A stretch of DNA of 37,245 bases from Actinomadura chibensis NBRC 106107 (GCF_001552135.1 NZ_BCQP01000023.1:1-37245); one strand, 5' to 3'. Shown: positions 15,792 through 23,622, counted from the stretch's first letter. Numbers and translations: made by a program. The notes: generated from the letters alone by a model not told the origin.

Positions 15792-16295
15792 TCAGCCGAC
15801 GACCGAGGCGACGAAGGCGTCCACCTTCGTCCTGATGCGCGCGATCTTCTCTTCGAGCGGGACGCCGTCGTCGTGGCCGTCGCCCAGCAGGGTGTGCTTC
15901 TTGCCCCGCACGTAGAGGGAGCAGGCGAGATCGGTGCACAGGTACTGCCCGACGGTGTTGCCCTGCTTGCCCGCCTCGCCGCCGCGCCGGGCGCTCATCA
16001 GCGCGACGCCGCCGCCGGTGTGCACGGTCTGGCAGAAGGAGCACAGGCTGGTCGAGTTGAACCCGCGCGCCTTGCCGGGCGTGGACGCGAACCGCAGCGC
16101 GATCCCGGCGAGCCGGTCGCCCGTCTCGGTGACCAGGTAGGCGCGCTCGGGGGCCTTGGGGTCCCGCCAGCCGAGGAATTCGAGGTCGTCCCAGGGCGAC
16201 TCGGCGAAGTCCTTGGGGAGGTTGAGGCGCTTGGCGTCGCCCTTGGAGCAGTTGACGAAGCAGGACCGCAGCTCGCGTTCGCTAATCGGTCGCAT
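15792..16295 (-). CDS. FBP-domain (FusB-type) treble-clef zinc protein
   Basis: A 167-residue protein matching the C-terminal domain of elongation factor G-binding (FusB/FBP) proteins. A four-cysteine treble-clef is visible: CSFCQTVH (about residues 85-92) and, about 35 residues later, CTDLAC. Other family marks are the N-terminal RELRSCFVNCSKGDAKRLNL and WDDLEFLGWRDPKAPERAYL. Staphylococcal FusB binds EF-G through this fold and rescues it from fusidic acid; actinobacterial one-domain relatives are common and mostly uncharacterised, so an EF-G or ribosome role is inference. The mRNA seems leaderless: no ribosome site, and a TAAGCT -10 lies 8 nt before the ATG. Confidence 0.85.
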   Translation of the reverse strand: MRPISERELRSCFVNCSKGDAKRLNLPKDFAESPWDDLEFLGWRDPKAPERAYLVTETGDRLAGIALRFASTPGKARGFNSTSLCSFCQTVHTGGGVALMSARRGGEAGKQGNTVGQYLCTDLACSLYVRGKKHTLLGDGHDDGVPLEEKIARIRTKVDAFVASVVG

Positions 16296-16303
16296 GGATC
16301 GCG

Positions 16304-16333
16304 AGCTTAGGTTCGCGTCCGTGACGGGGGCAA
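16304..16333 (-). promoter_or_regulatory. Leaderless promoter of the FBP-domain gene
   Basis: On the minus strand TTGCCC (complement of 16328-16333) and TAAGCT (complement of 16304-16309) are 18 nt apart, and the -10 ends 8 nt before the ATG. This is the classical layout of actinobacterial leaderless genes. Confidence 0.55.
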
Positions 16334-16485
16334 ACGGTTTATCCGAGCGCTCGCGGTCGAAGGCGCGGATCGCCTCGTCCCCGATGTAAAGGGCCCGCAG
16401 TCCGAGCGGCCGGTCGCCCGCCGGCCACCGCGCGCGATCGACGGGGAGGGTGGCGGCGCGTCAGGAGCGCCAGAACGATGTGCCT

Positions 16486-17367
16486 TCAGGGCCGTGTTCC
16501 AGATCCGCTCCGCGCGCTCGCGGGCGGGCGCCGTCCGGTGCTGGTCGTCCGGACGCCGCAGGCCATGGCGAGCGCGCCGGCGGCGATGATCGCCAGCCGC
16601 ACCGGGGACGTCCTGATCTGCTCGTGGAACGCGGTGAGGCCGAGGACGACCGAGACCAGCGGCTCGGCGAGCGTCATCGTCGTCAGCGGCGCCGCCAGCG
16701 AGCTGTGCTGGAACGCGCTCTGGTTGAGCTGCAGCGCCACGACCCCGCTGCCGATCAGCGCGTACATCTCCCAGTGCAGCGGAAGCGTGAGCGGACGGGT
16801 GGTCAGCAGGTCAGCGGTGGTCTTGAGCAGCGCCGCGCCGAACCCGTACAGGACGCCGGTGGCCAGGCCGATGTAGGCGCCCGAGCGGGAGCCCCTGGTC
16901 GTCCGCCACGACAGCAGGAGCAGGACCAGCACGGCCGCCCCGACGAGCAACCCGGACGCGAGCCACGCGGCCCCGGAGGGACGGTCGATCCCCGCCCTCG
17001 GGTCGGCGGCGGCCAGGAAGGCGGCGAGGCCCCCCGCGGCGAACGCGACCCCGACCAGGTCGCGGCGGTGCGGACGGCGGCGGTCGAGCACGGCCTCCGT
17101 CGGCACCGACAGCAGCAGCCCGCTGACCAGGACCGGCTGGACGAGGACGAGCGTGCCGACGTGCAGCGCCGTCGTGTGCAGGACGATCCCGGCCAGGTCG
17201 CCGAGCTGCCCGCAGACCCAGATCGGATGGTGCAGCAGCCGCCACAGCAGCCGCACGTCGAACAGCCGGTGGCGGACCTCATGGAACGCCGCGTGATGCT
17301 GGAACGCCGCCGCGAGCGCGAAGAACACCGCCGCCGCCAAGGCGAGCGCGATCGCGAGGAGGCTCAC
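16486..17367 (-). CDS. DMT-superfamily (EamA-like) membrane transporter
   Basis: A 293-residue protein with about nine to ten hydrophobic helices and small basic loops. It begins MSLLAIALALAAAVFFALAA, typical of a drug/metabolite transporter, and contains LVQPVLVSGLLLSVPTEAVL and TMTLAEPLVSVVLGLTAFHE, the conserved internal-repeat helices (Q/E-P-L-x-S) of EamA-type proteins. The substrate is unknown. A soluble Pro/Arg/Ser-rich tail of about 20 residues ends the protein. The GTG at 17367 lacks a strong ribosome site. The gene diverges from the small plus-strand gene at 17560, so the 192-nt space between them should carry both promoters. Confidence 0.85.
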   Translation of the reverse strand: MSLLAIALALAAAVFFALAAAFQHHAAFHEVRHRLFDVRLLWRLLHHPIWVCGQLGDLAGIVLHTTALHVGTLVLVQPVLVSGLLLSVPTEAVLDRRRPHRRDLVGVAFAAGGLAAFLAAADPRAGIDRPSGAAWLASGLLVGAAVLVLLLLSWRTTRGSRSGAYIGLATGVLYGFGAALLKTTADLLTTRPLTLPLHWEMYALIGSGVVALQLNQSAFQHSSLAAPLTTMTLAEPLVSVVLGLTAFHEQIRTSPVRLAIIAAGALAMACGVRTTSTGRRPPASARSGSGTRP

Positions 17368-17559
17368 CCGGACCGGGCCCCGCGCCCGCCGAACGCGCGC
17401 ATCGTCAGGCGTCCCTCCCTGCCCGCGCTACGGCGGCGCCCCTCGCGCTCGCCGGGGGGATGGTCGCGTCGCCGACTCCATGCCCCGGCGCGGCGGGCGT
17501 GTAACCCGCGCGCATATGGAGGTGTGGACGGTCCGCACGTCGCACAGAGGAGGATCCCG

Positions 17560-17820
17560 ATGAGGACGCCCGTCTCCGCGGAAACGATGCCGACGAGGAC
17601 GCCGACCGGCGGTCACCTGACGGTGAGAGGCCGCCGACGCCGGGTGCGGGCCCTCGCACTGGGCACGCTGCTCGCCGCGCTCCTCGCGTTCAGCACGGCG
17701 ATCGAGTACGGCCTCGCCGTCGGCCACGACGGGGCCGTGGCCGCTTCGGAAGCCCCCGCCACCGGACACGGCTCCGCTGTCGCCAATGGCGACGGCACCG
17801 CCCTCGGGCTGGGCCGGTAG
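17560..17820 (+). CDS. Small single-pass membrane or secreted protein
   Basis: An 86-residue product supported by a strong AGAGGAGGA ribosome site just before the ATG at 17560 and by a strong terminator 46 nt after the stop. A basic stretch (VRGRRRRVRA, about residues 22-31) precedes one hydrophobic segment (LALGTLLAALLAFSTAIEYG, 32-51), and a Gly/Ala-rich tail follows. The order fits an N-in anchor or signal sequence with an extracytoplasmic tail of about 35 residues. No known family is recognised and there are no cysteines. A much longer in-frame reading reaching back to 16450 is antisense to the transporter gene and not credible. Confidence 0.65.
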   Translation: MRTPVSAETMPTRTPTGGHLTVRGRRRRVRALALGTLLAALLAFSTAIEYGLAVGHDGAVAASEAPATGHGSAVANGDGTALGLGR

Positions 17821-17866
17821 TAGCAACAGCCCTGATCACACAAGTGCTTTTCTCCGGCGGTGGGAG

Positions 17867-17905
17867 AACCGGCCGCCTTCATCGTTATCGAGAAGGCGGC
17901 CGGTT
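17867..17905. terminator. Strong intrinsic terminator between convergent genes
   Basis: A perfect 14-bp stem (17867-17880 with 17892-17905), 11-nt loop and short T-run on the plus side follow the small gene ending at 17820. It also lies 38 nt beyond the stop of the opposing gene at 17943. Confidence 0.85.
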
Positions 17906-17942
17906 TCATAATCCCGCGACGCGAAGGGCGAGCGCACTGCCG

Positions 17943-18224
17943 TCAGGCGCGCTGCGCCCCGCTGACCACCGCGCGCAACGCCCGCGCCAGCACCACGATC
18001 GGCACGACGAATACGTAGAAGAAGATCTCGTAGGAGCCACCGTCGAAAATGAAGCCGAGGTAGACGCCGTAACCGAGCATCCCGATGCCCAGCGCGACGT
18101 ACACGAGCCGCTCGGTGACCTTGGAGCCGGGCAGCGCCGCCGCGACGGCCATCAGCAGGCCGGAGACCATCAGCGCGACGACATACCACGAGAACAAGGG
18201 CTCGGCACTGAAATCGAGGTTCAT
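17943..18224 (-). CDS. Small three-helix membrane protein, unknown function
   Basis: A 93-residue hydrophobic protein with three probable membrane segments: LFSWYVVALMVSGLLMAVAA (about 10-29), LVYVALGIGMLGYGVYLGFI (about 40-59) and IFFYVFVVPIVVLARAL (about 67-83). The ATG at 18224 follows a modest GGAAG site. No catalytic motif or named family is recognised. It is isolated on its strand, with convergent terminator on one side and the RHH remnant region on the other. AT-rich hexamers (TATAGT, TATAAC on the minus strand, 18265-18300) may be part of its promoter. Confidence 0.7.
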   Translation of the reverse strand: MNLDFSAEPLFSWYVVALMVSGLLMAVAAALPGSKVTERLVYVALGIGMLGYGVYLGFIFDGGSYEIFFYVFVVPIVVLARALRAVVSGAQRA

Positions 18225-18384
18225 CTGCTTCCTTGCGCGGGGGATGAAAGAGCGAAAACGGCAGGACTATAGCGCAGAGAAGGCGGATGGGTTATAGGGT
18301 TTTCGAAAGGTCCCCGTTTCGGGTTCGATCAGGGCGACGGCCGTTTCAGTCGGTGGCGCCCTCCACGCCGGAGTCCAGCGGCAG

Positions 18385-18500
18385 CGCGATCTCCAGGTGT
18401 TCAGGGAGATCCCTGCCGCGTGGCGGCCTCCTCGACCGATGCCTTCAGAGCCTTCGGGAGGCGGAGGCTGGTGCGGGCCGCGCCTCGCGGGAATGGTGTG
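18385..18500 (-). pseudogene. Frameshifted ribbon-helix-helix (HicB/Arc-like) remnant
   Basis: Immediately downstream of the ferritin-like stop codon the minus strand reads ARTSLRLPKALKASVEEAAT followed by RQG, then shifts by one base into ISLNTW. Joined, this is the strand-helix-helix pattern of small RHH DNA-binding antitoxins and regulators (LRLP-x-L-K-x-x-VEEAA-x-x-x-G-x-S-x-NTW). No start codon or ribosome site precedes it, and the reading frame breaks again after NTW; a third frame then runs to a stop as EHLEIALPLDSGVEGATD. It looks like a decayed gene fragment; the partner gene is not present. Confidence 0.45.
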
Positions 18501-18502
18501 GG

Positions 18503-19717
18503 CTATGACTTCGGCTTGTCGCGGAGGCTGGCGACGGGATGGGGGCCGTCGGTGGTGAGCCGGTACTCGTCGCCGAACTTGTCGCGGTGCTCGTCGATGA
18601 CGCGCTCCTGCGCACCCCGTTCGGCGTTGATCTTGTCCTGGTACTCCTCGAACCGCTGGTGCGCCTCCTGGACGTAACCGGTGCCGAGCGTGGTCCAGTC
18701 GATCTGGGTCCCCAGCAGTTCACGGACGAGTTGCTTGTTGGGCTCGAACGTGACCGGCTCGGGCAGCGCGGGGGCGAGCACCGATTCGGGGTCGCGGCCG
18801 TCGTGGCGGCGCATCAGGTCGCACGCGATCCGCAGGTGCTCCAGTTCCATGTTCAGGTGCAGTTCCCAGATGCCCTTGACGCGCGGGTCGGTCTCGGTCT
18901 GCATGAACGAGTAGTACAGATAGCACTCGTTGTATTCGTGGTTGACGAGCCGTTCCCACCACGTTTCGCCCGGGTCGACGAGTGATTCGTAATGCGTGAC
19001 GTGCTCTTCCTCGACCAGGCCGATCTCCTGGTAGAGCTGGCGGGCGATCGGCTCCATGTACATCGGGCCGACGTTCATGTAGAAGTTCATCGTCTGCTGC
19101 TCGGCCGACATGATGGTCAGGGCGTGGAGCTTGGAGATCGGCGCGGCGGCGTCCTTGTCGTAGGGCTCGCGGACGTTGTCGACCGCGTCCCGGTGCTGGA
19201 GGTAGCCGGGCCGTCCCGGCATCACCTCGGTGAGCTGGTCGATGACCTTCTCGGCCTTGCGGTGCTCGATGATCTCGTACAGGTTGGCGTACCGGTACAG
19301 GTGGTCGAAGTCCTCCAGCAGACCGAACTGGTAGGCCTGCTTGAGGTAGGGGTCGGGTTCCATCCGCGCGACCCAGCCGGTCAGGTCGACGGCGACCTGC
19401 TCGTAGCTGATCGTCGTCTCCAGCACCGACGCCTGCCCCGGCAGCAGCCAGTTCACCACCTTCTGCTGCTGCGCCTCGATGTAGCGGACCTTGGCCAGTT
19501 GCTGCTTGACCTCGATGTCCGGGCAGACGCGGGCGAAGTGGTGGCTGAACATGATCGCCTCCACCTCGATGCCGTTCATCGTGATGATCCGGCATTTGGT
19601 GTAGGGATCGGAGCGGTCGGGGTCGACGGGGGCGACATCGAGCTGACCCCAGTTGCGCAGTTGGTCGTCCAGCGGGATACCGCGGTGTTCGAGCGGGTTG
19701 AACGCCACCGGGCTCAC
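18503..19717 (-). CDS. Ferritin-like diiron protein, uncharacterised
   Basis: A 404-residue, acidic, mostly helical protein. Glu/His motifs typical of ferritin-like diiron four-helix bundles are EEEHVTHYE at 236-244 and NMELEHLRIA at 289-298; NLYEIIEHRKAE at 146-156 and SAEQQTMNFYMNVGPMYME at 204-222 could supply the remaining helices. This matches uncharacterised actinobacterial proteins described only as ferritin-like; I know no demonstrated reaction. Candidate roles are peroxide reduction, iron handling or oxygenation of a small molecule. No signal peptide or membrane segment is seen. It diverges from a hemerythrin gene, and both bind non-haem iron, which suggests a shared oxidative or redox-stress role. 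Confidence 0.72.
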   Translation of the reverse strand: MSPVAFNPLEHRGIPLDDQLRNWGQLDVAPVDPDRSDPYTKCRIITMNGIEVEAIMFSHHFARVCPDIEVKQQLAKVRYIEAQQQKVVNWLLPGQASVLETTISYEQVAVDLTGWVARMEPDPYLKQAYQFGLLEDFDHLYRYANLYEIIEHRKAEKVIDQLTEVMPGRPGYLQHRDAVDNVREPYDKDAAAPISKLHALTIMSAEQQTMNFYMNVGPMYMEPIARQLYQEIGLVEEEHVTHYESLVDPGETWWERLVNHEYNECYLYYSFMQTETDPRVKGIWELHLNMELEHLRIACDLMRRHDGRDPESVLAPALPEPVTFEPNKQLVRELLGTQIDWTTLGTGYVQEAHQRFEEYQDKINAERGAQERVIDEHRDKFGDEYRLTTDGPHPVASLRDKPKS

Positions 19718-19939
19718 TCTCCTCGTGAATTCTGACGTCTCGGCGGAGCCGCCCCTACCCGAGCAGCCCGGTTCCGCACATCGGGTGCCTGATCGCGGAC
19801 AAGATCTTTGCCGGTTCCCGGTACCCGGCCCGCTTAGCCGTCCGAACGCCGGGTAACTGATGCCGCGTCATGCACCCGGAGGTCCGCCGCTCGGACGGGC
19901 CGTCCCGGACCGCGCCGACCGGAACAGCCAGGAGGGCTC
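19718..19939. promoter_or_regulatory. Divergent promoter region between diiron genes
   Basis: Between the ferritin-like and hemerythrin start codons there are two GGGTA-type elements on opposite strands. GGGTAA on plus (19851-19856) lies 14 nt after GCTTA; GGGTAC on minus (complement of 19821-19826) lies 16 nt after GTTCG. These resemble, imperfectly, the GNNTN-N14/16-GGGTAC/T promoters of SigB-type stress sigma factors in actinomycetes. Direct -35/-10 vegetative promoters are not evident. Confidence 0.3.
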
Positions 19940-20512
19940 ATGCGGACCACACCCGCCGACGCTCGGACGACCGAAGACGTGATCGACCTGCTGCGCGCCC
20001 AGCACGGCCGCATCCGCGACCTGTTCGACCAGGTCATGAACACCGAGGGCGAGGAGCGTACGGCCGCCTTCCGGGAACTGGTGCGCCTGCTGGCCGTCCA
20101 CGAGACCGCCGAGGAGGAGATCGTCCATCCGATGGCGCGGCGGCTCCCCGGCGGCGACGGCATCGTGGACGACCGGCTCGCCGAGGAGCGCGAGGCCAAG
20201 GAACTCCTCTCGGAACTGGACGGCATGGACACCGAGGACCCGCGCTTCCTCAAGTCCATCGACAAACTCCGCGTCGACGTCCTCACCCACGCCCGCGCCG
20301 AAGAACGCTACGAGTTCGACCGGCTCAAGGACCAGTTCAGCCCGGCCCAGCTCAAGGGCTTCGCCGCCGCCGTCCGCGCCGCCGAGGCCACGGCTCCGAC
20401 GCATCCCCATCCCGGCACCGAGAGCGCCACCAAGAACATGCTCGCCGGGCCCATGGTCGCGATGGTGGACCGCGTCCGCGACATGATCCGGGACGCGCGC
20501 GACAAGGGCTGA
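19940..20512 (+). CDS. Hemerythrin HHE-domain protein
   Basis: A 190-residue protein with an N-terminal hemerythrin-like four-helix bundle. Probable iron ligands are His22 (RAQHGRIRDLFDQ), His54 and Glu58 (LLAVHETAEEEIVHP), and His117/Glu121 (VLTHARAEERYEF). Hemerythrins bind a diiron centre and sense or carry O2, NO or peroxide. The C-terminal part after residue 150 is linker plus one helix (MVAMVDRVRDMIRDARDKG). CAGGAGG precedes the ATG. It diverges from the ferritin-like gene with the shared 222-nt region between them and converges on the response regulator with a 25-nt gap. Related proteins in Streptomyces are general-stress genes, consistent with the GGGTA-like promoter element. Confidence 0.88.
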   Translation: MRTTPADARTTEDVIDLLRAQHGRIRDLFDQVMNTEGEERTAAFRELVRLLAVHETAEEEIVHPMARRLPGGDGIVDDRLAEEREAKELLSELDGMDTEDPRFLKSIDKLRVDVLTHARAEERYEFDRLKDQFSPAQLKGFAAAVRAAEATAPTHPHPGTESATKNMLAGPMVAMVDRVRDMIRDARDKG

Positions 20513-20537
20513 GACCCCGGCCGAGGCGGGCGGCGGG

Positions 20538-21248
20538 CTAGGTGGCGTCGCCGTCCGTTCCGGTGTCCGCTTCGGTGTTCGCTTCGGTGCGGGTGTCGAT
20601 CCGGTAGCCGACGCCGGGGACCGTCGCGATCAGCCATGGCCGGCCGAGTCGCTTGCGCAACGCCGAGACCGTGATGCGGACCGCGTTGGTGAAGGGGTCG
20701 GCGTTGGCGTCCCAGGCCCGTTCCAGCAGCTCTTCGGCGCTGACGACGCCGCCCTGGGCGGCGACCAGGACTTCGAGCACGGCGAACTGCTTGCGGGTGA
20801 GCGCGACGTAGTGCCCGTCGCGGAAGACCTCCCGGCGGAACGGGTCCAGCCGCAGGCCCGCGATCTCGCTGACCGGCGGGCGGGCGTAGGCGCGCCTGCG
20901 GTCCAGCGCGCGCAGCCGCAGCACCAGTTCGCGGAGCTCGAACGGCTTGGTGAGGTAGTCGTCGGCGCCGAGCCCGAACCCCGAGGCCTTGTCGTCGATG
21001 CGGTCGGCGGCGGTGAGCATGAGGATCGGGATGCCGCTGCCGGACGCGACGATCCGCCGGGCGACCTCGTCGCCGGACGGGCCGGGGATGTCGCGGTCCA
21101 GGACCGCGAGGTCGTAGGAGTTGACGCTGAGCAGTTCGAGGGCGGAGTCCCCGTCGCCGGCGATGTCGGCGGCGATCGCCTCCAGCCGGAGCCCGTCCCG
21201 GACGGCTTCGGCCAGGTAGGGCTCGTCCTCCACGATCAGCACGCGCAT
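20538..21248 (-). CDS. OmpR/PhoB-family response regulator (no kinase nearby)
   Basis: A 236-residue two-domain regulator. The receiver has the acidic pocket (VLIVEDEP, residues 3-10), the phosphorylatable Asp51 in LAVLDRDIPGPSGDEV, a Thr in LMLTAAD and the Lys in YLTKPFELRELV. The winged-helix domain (about 130-225) includes LTRKQFAVLEVLVAAQGGVV, SAEELLERAWDANADPFTNA, VRITVSALRKRLG and the TVPGVGYRI wing. A Thr/Glu/Asp-rich tail ends it. In relatives a histidine kinase gene usually follows; here the next gene is a convergent hemerythrin, so the kinase is lost or elsewhere. The VanZ-like gene directly upstream (58-nt gap) is likely on the same transcript. Confidence 0.92.
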   Translation of the reverse strand: MRVLIVEDEPYLAEAVRDGLRLEAIAADIAGDGDSALELLSVNSYDLAVLDRDIPGPSGDEVARRIVASGSGIPILMLTAADRIDDKASGFGLGADDYLTKPFELRELVLRLRALDRRRAYARPPVSEIAGLRLDPFRREVFRDGHYVALTRKQFAVLEVLVAAQGGVVSAEELLERAWDANADPFTNAVRITVSALRKRLGRPWLIATVPGVGYRIDTRTEANTEADTGTDGDAT

Positions 21249-21306
21249 GGCTTCAGCCTAGGCGGCGCGGCATATCGCTGGTGTATGCGAATTCGGGCCG
21301 CCCCGG

Positions 21307-21888
21307 TCAGCCCGCGCAGGAGCGTCCGGTCGCGGGATGGGGTCCCGGTCCGTCGGTGCGGGGCGACGACCACCGGTACAAGCGCGCCGCCAGCGCGGCC
21401 AGCCCCGCCCCGGCGGCGTTGAGCAGCACGTCGTCCACCGAGGACACGCGGTCCAGCCACAGGACGTACTGCGCGGTCTCGACCAGGGCCGAGCAGCCCG
21501 CCCCGAGCGCGAGGATCCGCGTCACCGACGCCAGCGCCGGGAACCGCAGCGGGGCGAGGAACCCCAGCGCCGCGAACACCAGCAGGTTGCCGACGACCTG
21601 GCCCGTCGACATCGTGGCGAGGTCCCGCAGCGGCACGAGGCTCACCCGGCCGGGGACGACGCCCGCCCCCGCACCCGGCAACATGATCATCCAGATCGAC
21701 GGCGCCGTTCCGTAGACCATGCCGACGTCCGCGAGCGACGTGCGCCACGCGCGGGCGGACATGGCGCCGGCGGCCGTCCGGCGGCGTGCCAGCAGCCACA
21801 CCGCCAGCGCGGCCAGCGGCAGCGCCGCCACCGTGATGAACGCGACGCCGGTGAACGTCCCGACCAAGCCCTGCCATCCCCTGATCAC
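21307..21888 (-). CDS. VanZ-like membrane protein
   Basis: A 193-residue protein with about five membrane segments and the VanZ family core: VSLVPLRDL, TGQVVGNLLVFAALGFLAPL, LALGAGCSALVETAQYVL and SSVDDVLLNAAGAGLAAL. VanZ of the Tn1546 cluster gives modest teicoplanin resistance, but most actinobacterial VanZ-like proteins stand alone with unknown function, probably at the envelope. No vanHAX, vanS or other glycopeptide-resistance gene is here, so resistance should not be inferred. It is co-directional with the downstream response regulator. ATG at 21888 is used. Confidence 0.85.
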   Translation of the reverse strand: MIRGWQGLVGTFTGVAFITVAALPLAALAVWLLARRRTAAGAMSARAWRTSLADVGMVYGTAPSIWMIMLPGAGAGVVPGRVSLVPLRDLATMSTGQVVGNLLVFAALGFLAPLRFPALASVTRILALGAGCSALVETAQYVLWLDRVSSVDDVLLNAAGAGLAALAARLYRWSSPRTDGPGPHPATGRSCAG

Positions 21889-22076
21889 ACTGCCTCCGCT
21901 TCCGTCCGCGCCCCATTGAAGGCGGAGGGCCGTTGCGGCGGCGTATGCGGTTTTCGATACGCCCGCGATACACGCGGCTCCTGCGGGACGGAGGCCCTAG
22001 CCGCGCCGGGGGGCCTCCAAGACAATCTTCGGGTGACTCCCGGCATCCAGGCGAGCCGCCGGCGCCGCGCCGCGGC

Positions 22077-22134
22077 TCGACAGGATCTCCTATATTCCTA
22101 TAGGAAAAGTATAGTTTGCGAAGGAGTGCTCCCC
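22077..22134 (+). promoter_or_regulatory. M1 peptidase promoter with palindrome
   Basis: TCGACA (22077-22082) and TATAGG (22099-22104) are 16 nt apart. The -10 lies inside two overlapping perfect palindromes: CCTATA-TTCC-TATAGG (22089-22104) and TTCCTATAGGAA (22095-22106). A second -10-like TATAGT is at 22110. GAAGGAG (22120-22126) is the ribosome site for the ATG at 22135. The palindromes are a likely operator; the binding protein is unknown. Confidence 0.5.
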
Positions 22135-23613
22135 ATGCGAAGAACCCCCCTCCTTGCCGTCACGGCAGCCGCCACGGGCATCGTGCTGTGCGCCACCTCG
22201 GCCCTGGCCGCCGCCGGACCCGGCGCGCCCGGCATCGGCGACCCGTACTACCCGGACTACGGGAACGGCGGGTACGACGTCGGCCACTACGACCTCGACC
22301 TGAAGTACCAGCCCGCCACCGACACGCTCCAGGGCACCGCGAAGATCACGGCCCGGGCCACCCAGGACCTCAGCCGCTTCAACCTCGACTTCCTGCTCGA
22401 CACCCAGAAGGTCACGGTCAACGGTCGCAAGGCGACGTTCACCACGTCCGGCGCGCACGAACTGGTGATCACGCCCGCGCGCGCTCTGCGCAAGGGCTCG
22501 CGGATCGACATAACGGTGAGCTATTCGGACGTGCCGTCCACGAAGAAGTACAACGACTACGTCGGATGGGTCAGGACGCCGGACGGCGCGGTCGCCGCCC
22601 AGGAGCCGGAGAGCGCCTGGTGGTGGTTCCCCAGCAACGACCACCCGCTCGACAAGGCCGGCTATGACATCAGGATCACGGTGCCCGAGGGGCTCCAGAC
22701 GATCAGCAACGGCGAGCCGCGCCGCGCCCGCACGTCCCACGGCTGGACGACCACCGCCTGGCACGAGGCCAAACCGCAGGCGACCTATCTGGCCACGCTG
22801 GCGGTAGGGAAGTTCGAGGTCCACCGGGCCCGCACCGACAGCGGGCTGCCCGTGATCACCGCCTACAGTCCCGATGTCGCCCCGGCGCTGCTCAAGGCGG
22901 CCAAGGCCAGCATCGACCTCACCCCGGAGGTCGTCGACTGGGCGAGCACGGTCTTCGGGCCCTATCCCTTCACGTCGATCGGCGGGTACGTCCCGAACGT
23001 CAAGTCGCGTTTCTCGCTGGAGGAGCAGACGCGGGTCTTCTACAGTCCCGCCGCGTTCGCCTCCGGCGTCCGGCCCTACCTGATCGTGCACGAGAACGCC
23101 CACCAGTGGTTCGGCGACAGCGTCTCGCTCACGACCTGGCGCGACATCTGGCTGAACGAGGGGTTCGCCTCGTACGCCGAATGGCTGTGGTCGGAGAAGA
23201 CGGGACAGGGCACCGCCGCCGAGGTCGCGAAGAAGACCTATGACAGCTACCCGGCCGACGACCCGTTCTGGCAGGTCAAGGTCGCGGACCCGGGCCCCGG
23301 CGAGAACCAGTTCCACGACGCGGTCTACGACCGGGGGGCGCTGACCCTCCAGGCGCTGCGCGCGGCGGTCGGCGACGCGAAGTTCTTCGCCATTCTCCGC
23401 GCCTGGGCGACGCGCCACCGTTACGGCAACGCCACCACGGCCCAGTTCGAGGCCCTTTCCGAGAAGATCTCCGGAAAGGACCTGCGCACCCTCTTCCAGA
23501 CCTGGCTTTACACCCCGGGACGTCCCGCCTCGCCGCCGCAGCGCGTCGCGGTCACGTCGACCCCGCGGAGCTGGAAGGAGATCCGAGAGACGCGGACGCT
23601 GGAAGGCCGCTGA
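22135..23613 (+). CDS. Secreted M1-family zinc metallopeptidase
   Basis: A 492-residue, compact gluzincin aminopeptidase. The signal peptide is residues 1-26 (PLLAVTAAATGIVLCATSAL, then AAA). The zinc site HENAH is at 319-323 and the third ligand is Glu342 in WLNEGFASYAEW. An N-terminal beta-sandwich (residues 30-235) precedes the thermolysin-like domain; the large C-terminal helical domain of PepN is absent, as in many secreted actinobacterial M1 proteins. The usual GxMEN exopeptidase motif is replaced by RFSLEEQTRVFY (292-303), so N-terminal specificity is unsure. The start at 22135 has GAAGGAG upstream. It ends at a strong hairpin shared with the converging lectin gene. Confidence 0.93.
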   Translation: MRRTPLLAVTAAATGIVLCATSALAAAGPGAPGIGDPYYPDYGNGGYDVGHYDLDLKYQPATDTLQGTAKITARATQDLSRFNLDFLLDTQKVTVNGRKATFTTSGAHELVITPARALRKGSRIDITVSYSDVPSTKKYNDYVGWVRTPDGAVAAQEPESAWWWFPSNDHPLDKAGYDIRITVPEGLQTISNGEPRRARTSHGWTTTAWHEAKPQATYLATLAVGKFEVHRARTDSGLPVITAYSPDVAPALLKAAKASIDLTPEVVDWASTVFGPYPFTSIGGYVPNVKSRFSLEEQTRVFYSPAAFASGVRPYLIVHENAHQWFGDSVSLTTWRDIWLNEGFASYAEWLWSEKTGQGTAAEVAKKTYDSYPADDPFWQVKVADPGPGENQFHDAVYDRGALTLQALRAAVGDAKFFAILRAWATRHRYGNATTAQFEALSEKISGKDLRTLFQTWLYTPGRPASPPQRVAVTSTPRSWKEIRETRTLEGR

Positions 23614-23622
23614 CCGACCTCT

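Noticed and set aside
16450..17820. 456-residue plus-strand protein
   Set aside because: Most of it is antisense to the DMT transporter and low-complexity; only the final 86 codons have a ribosome site and plausible structure.
21307..21888. Glycopeptide resistance locus
   Set aside because: Only a VanZ-like protein and an unrelated-type regulator; vanH, vanA, vanX and vanS are absent.
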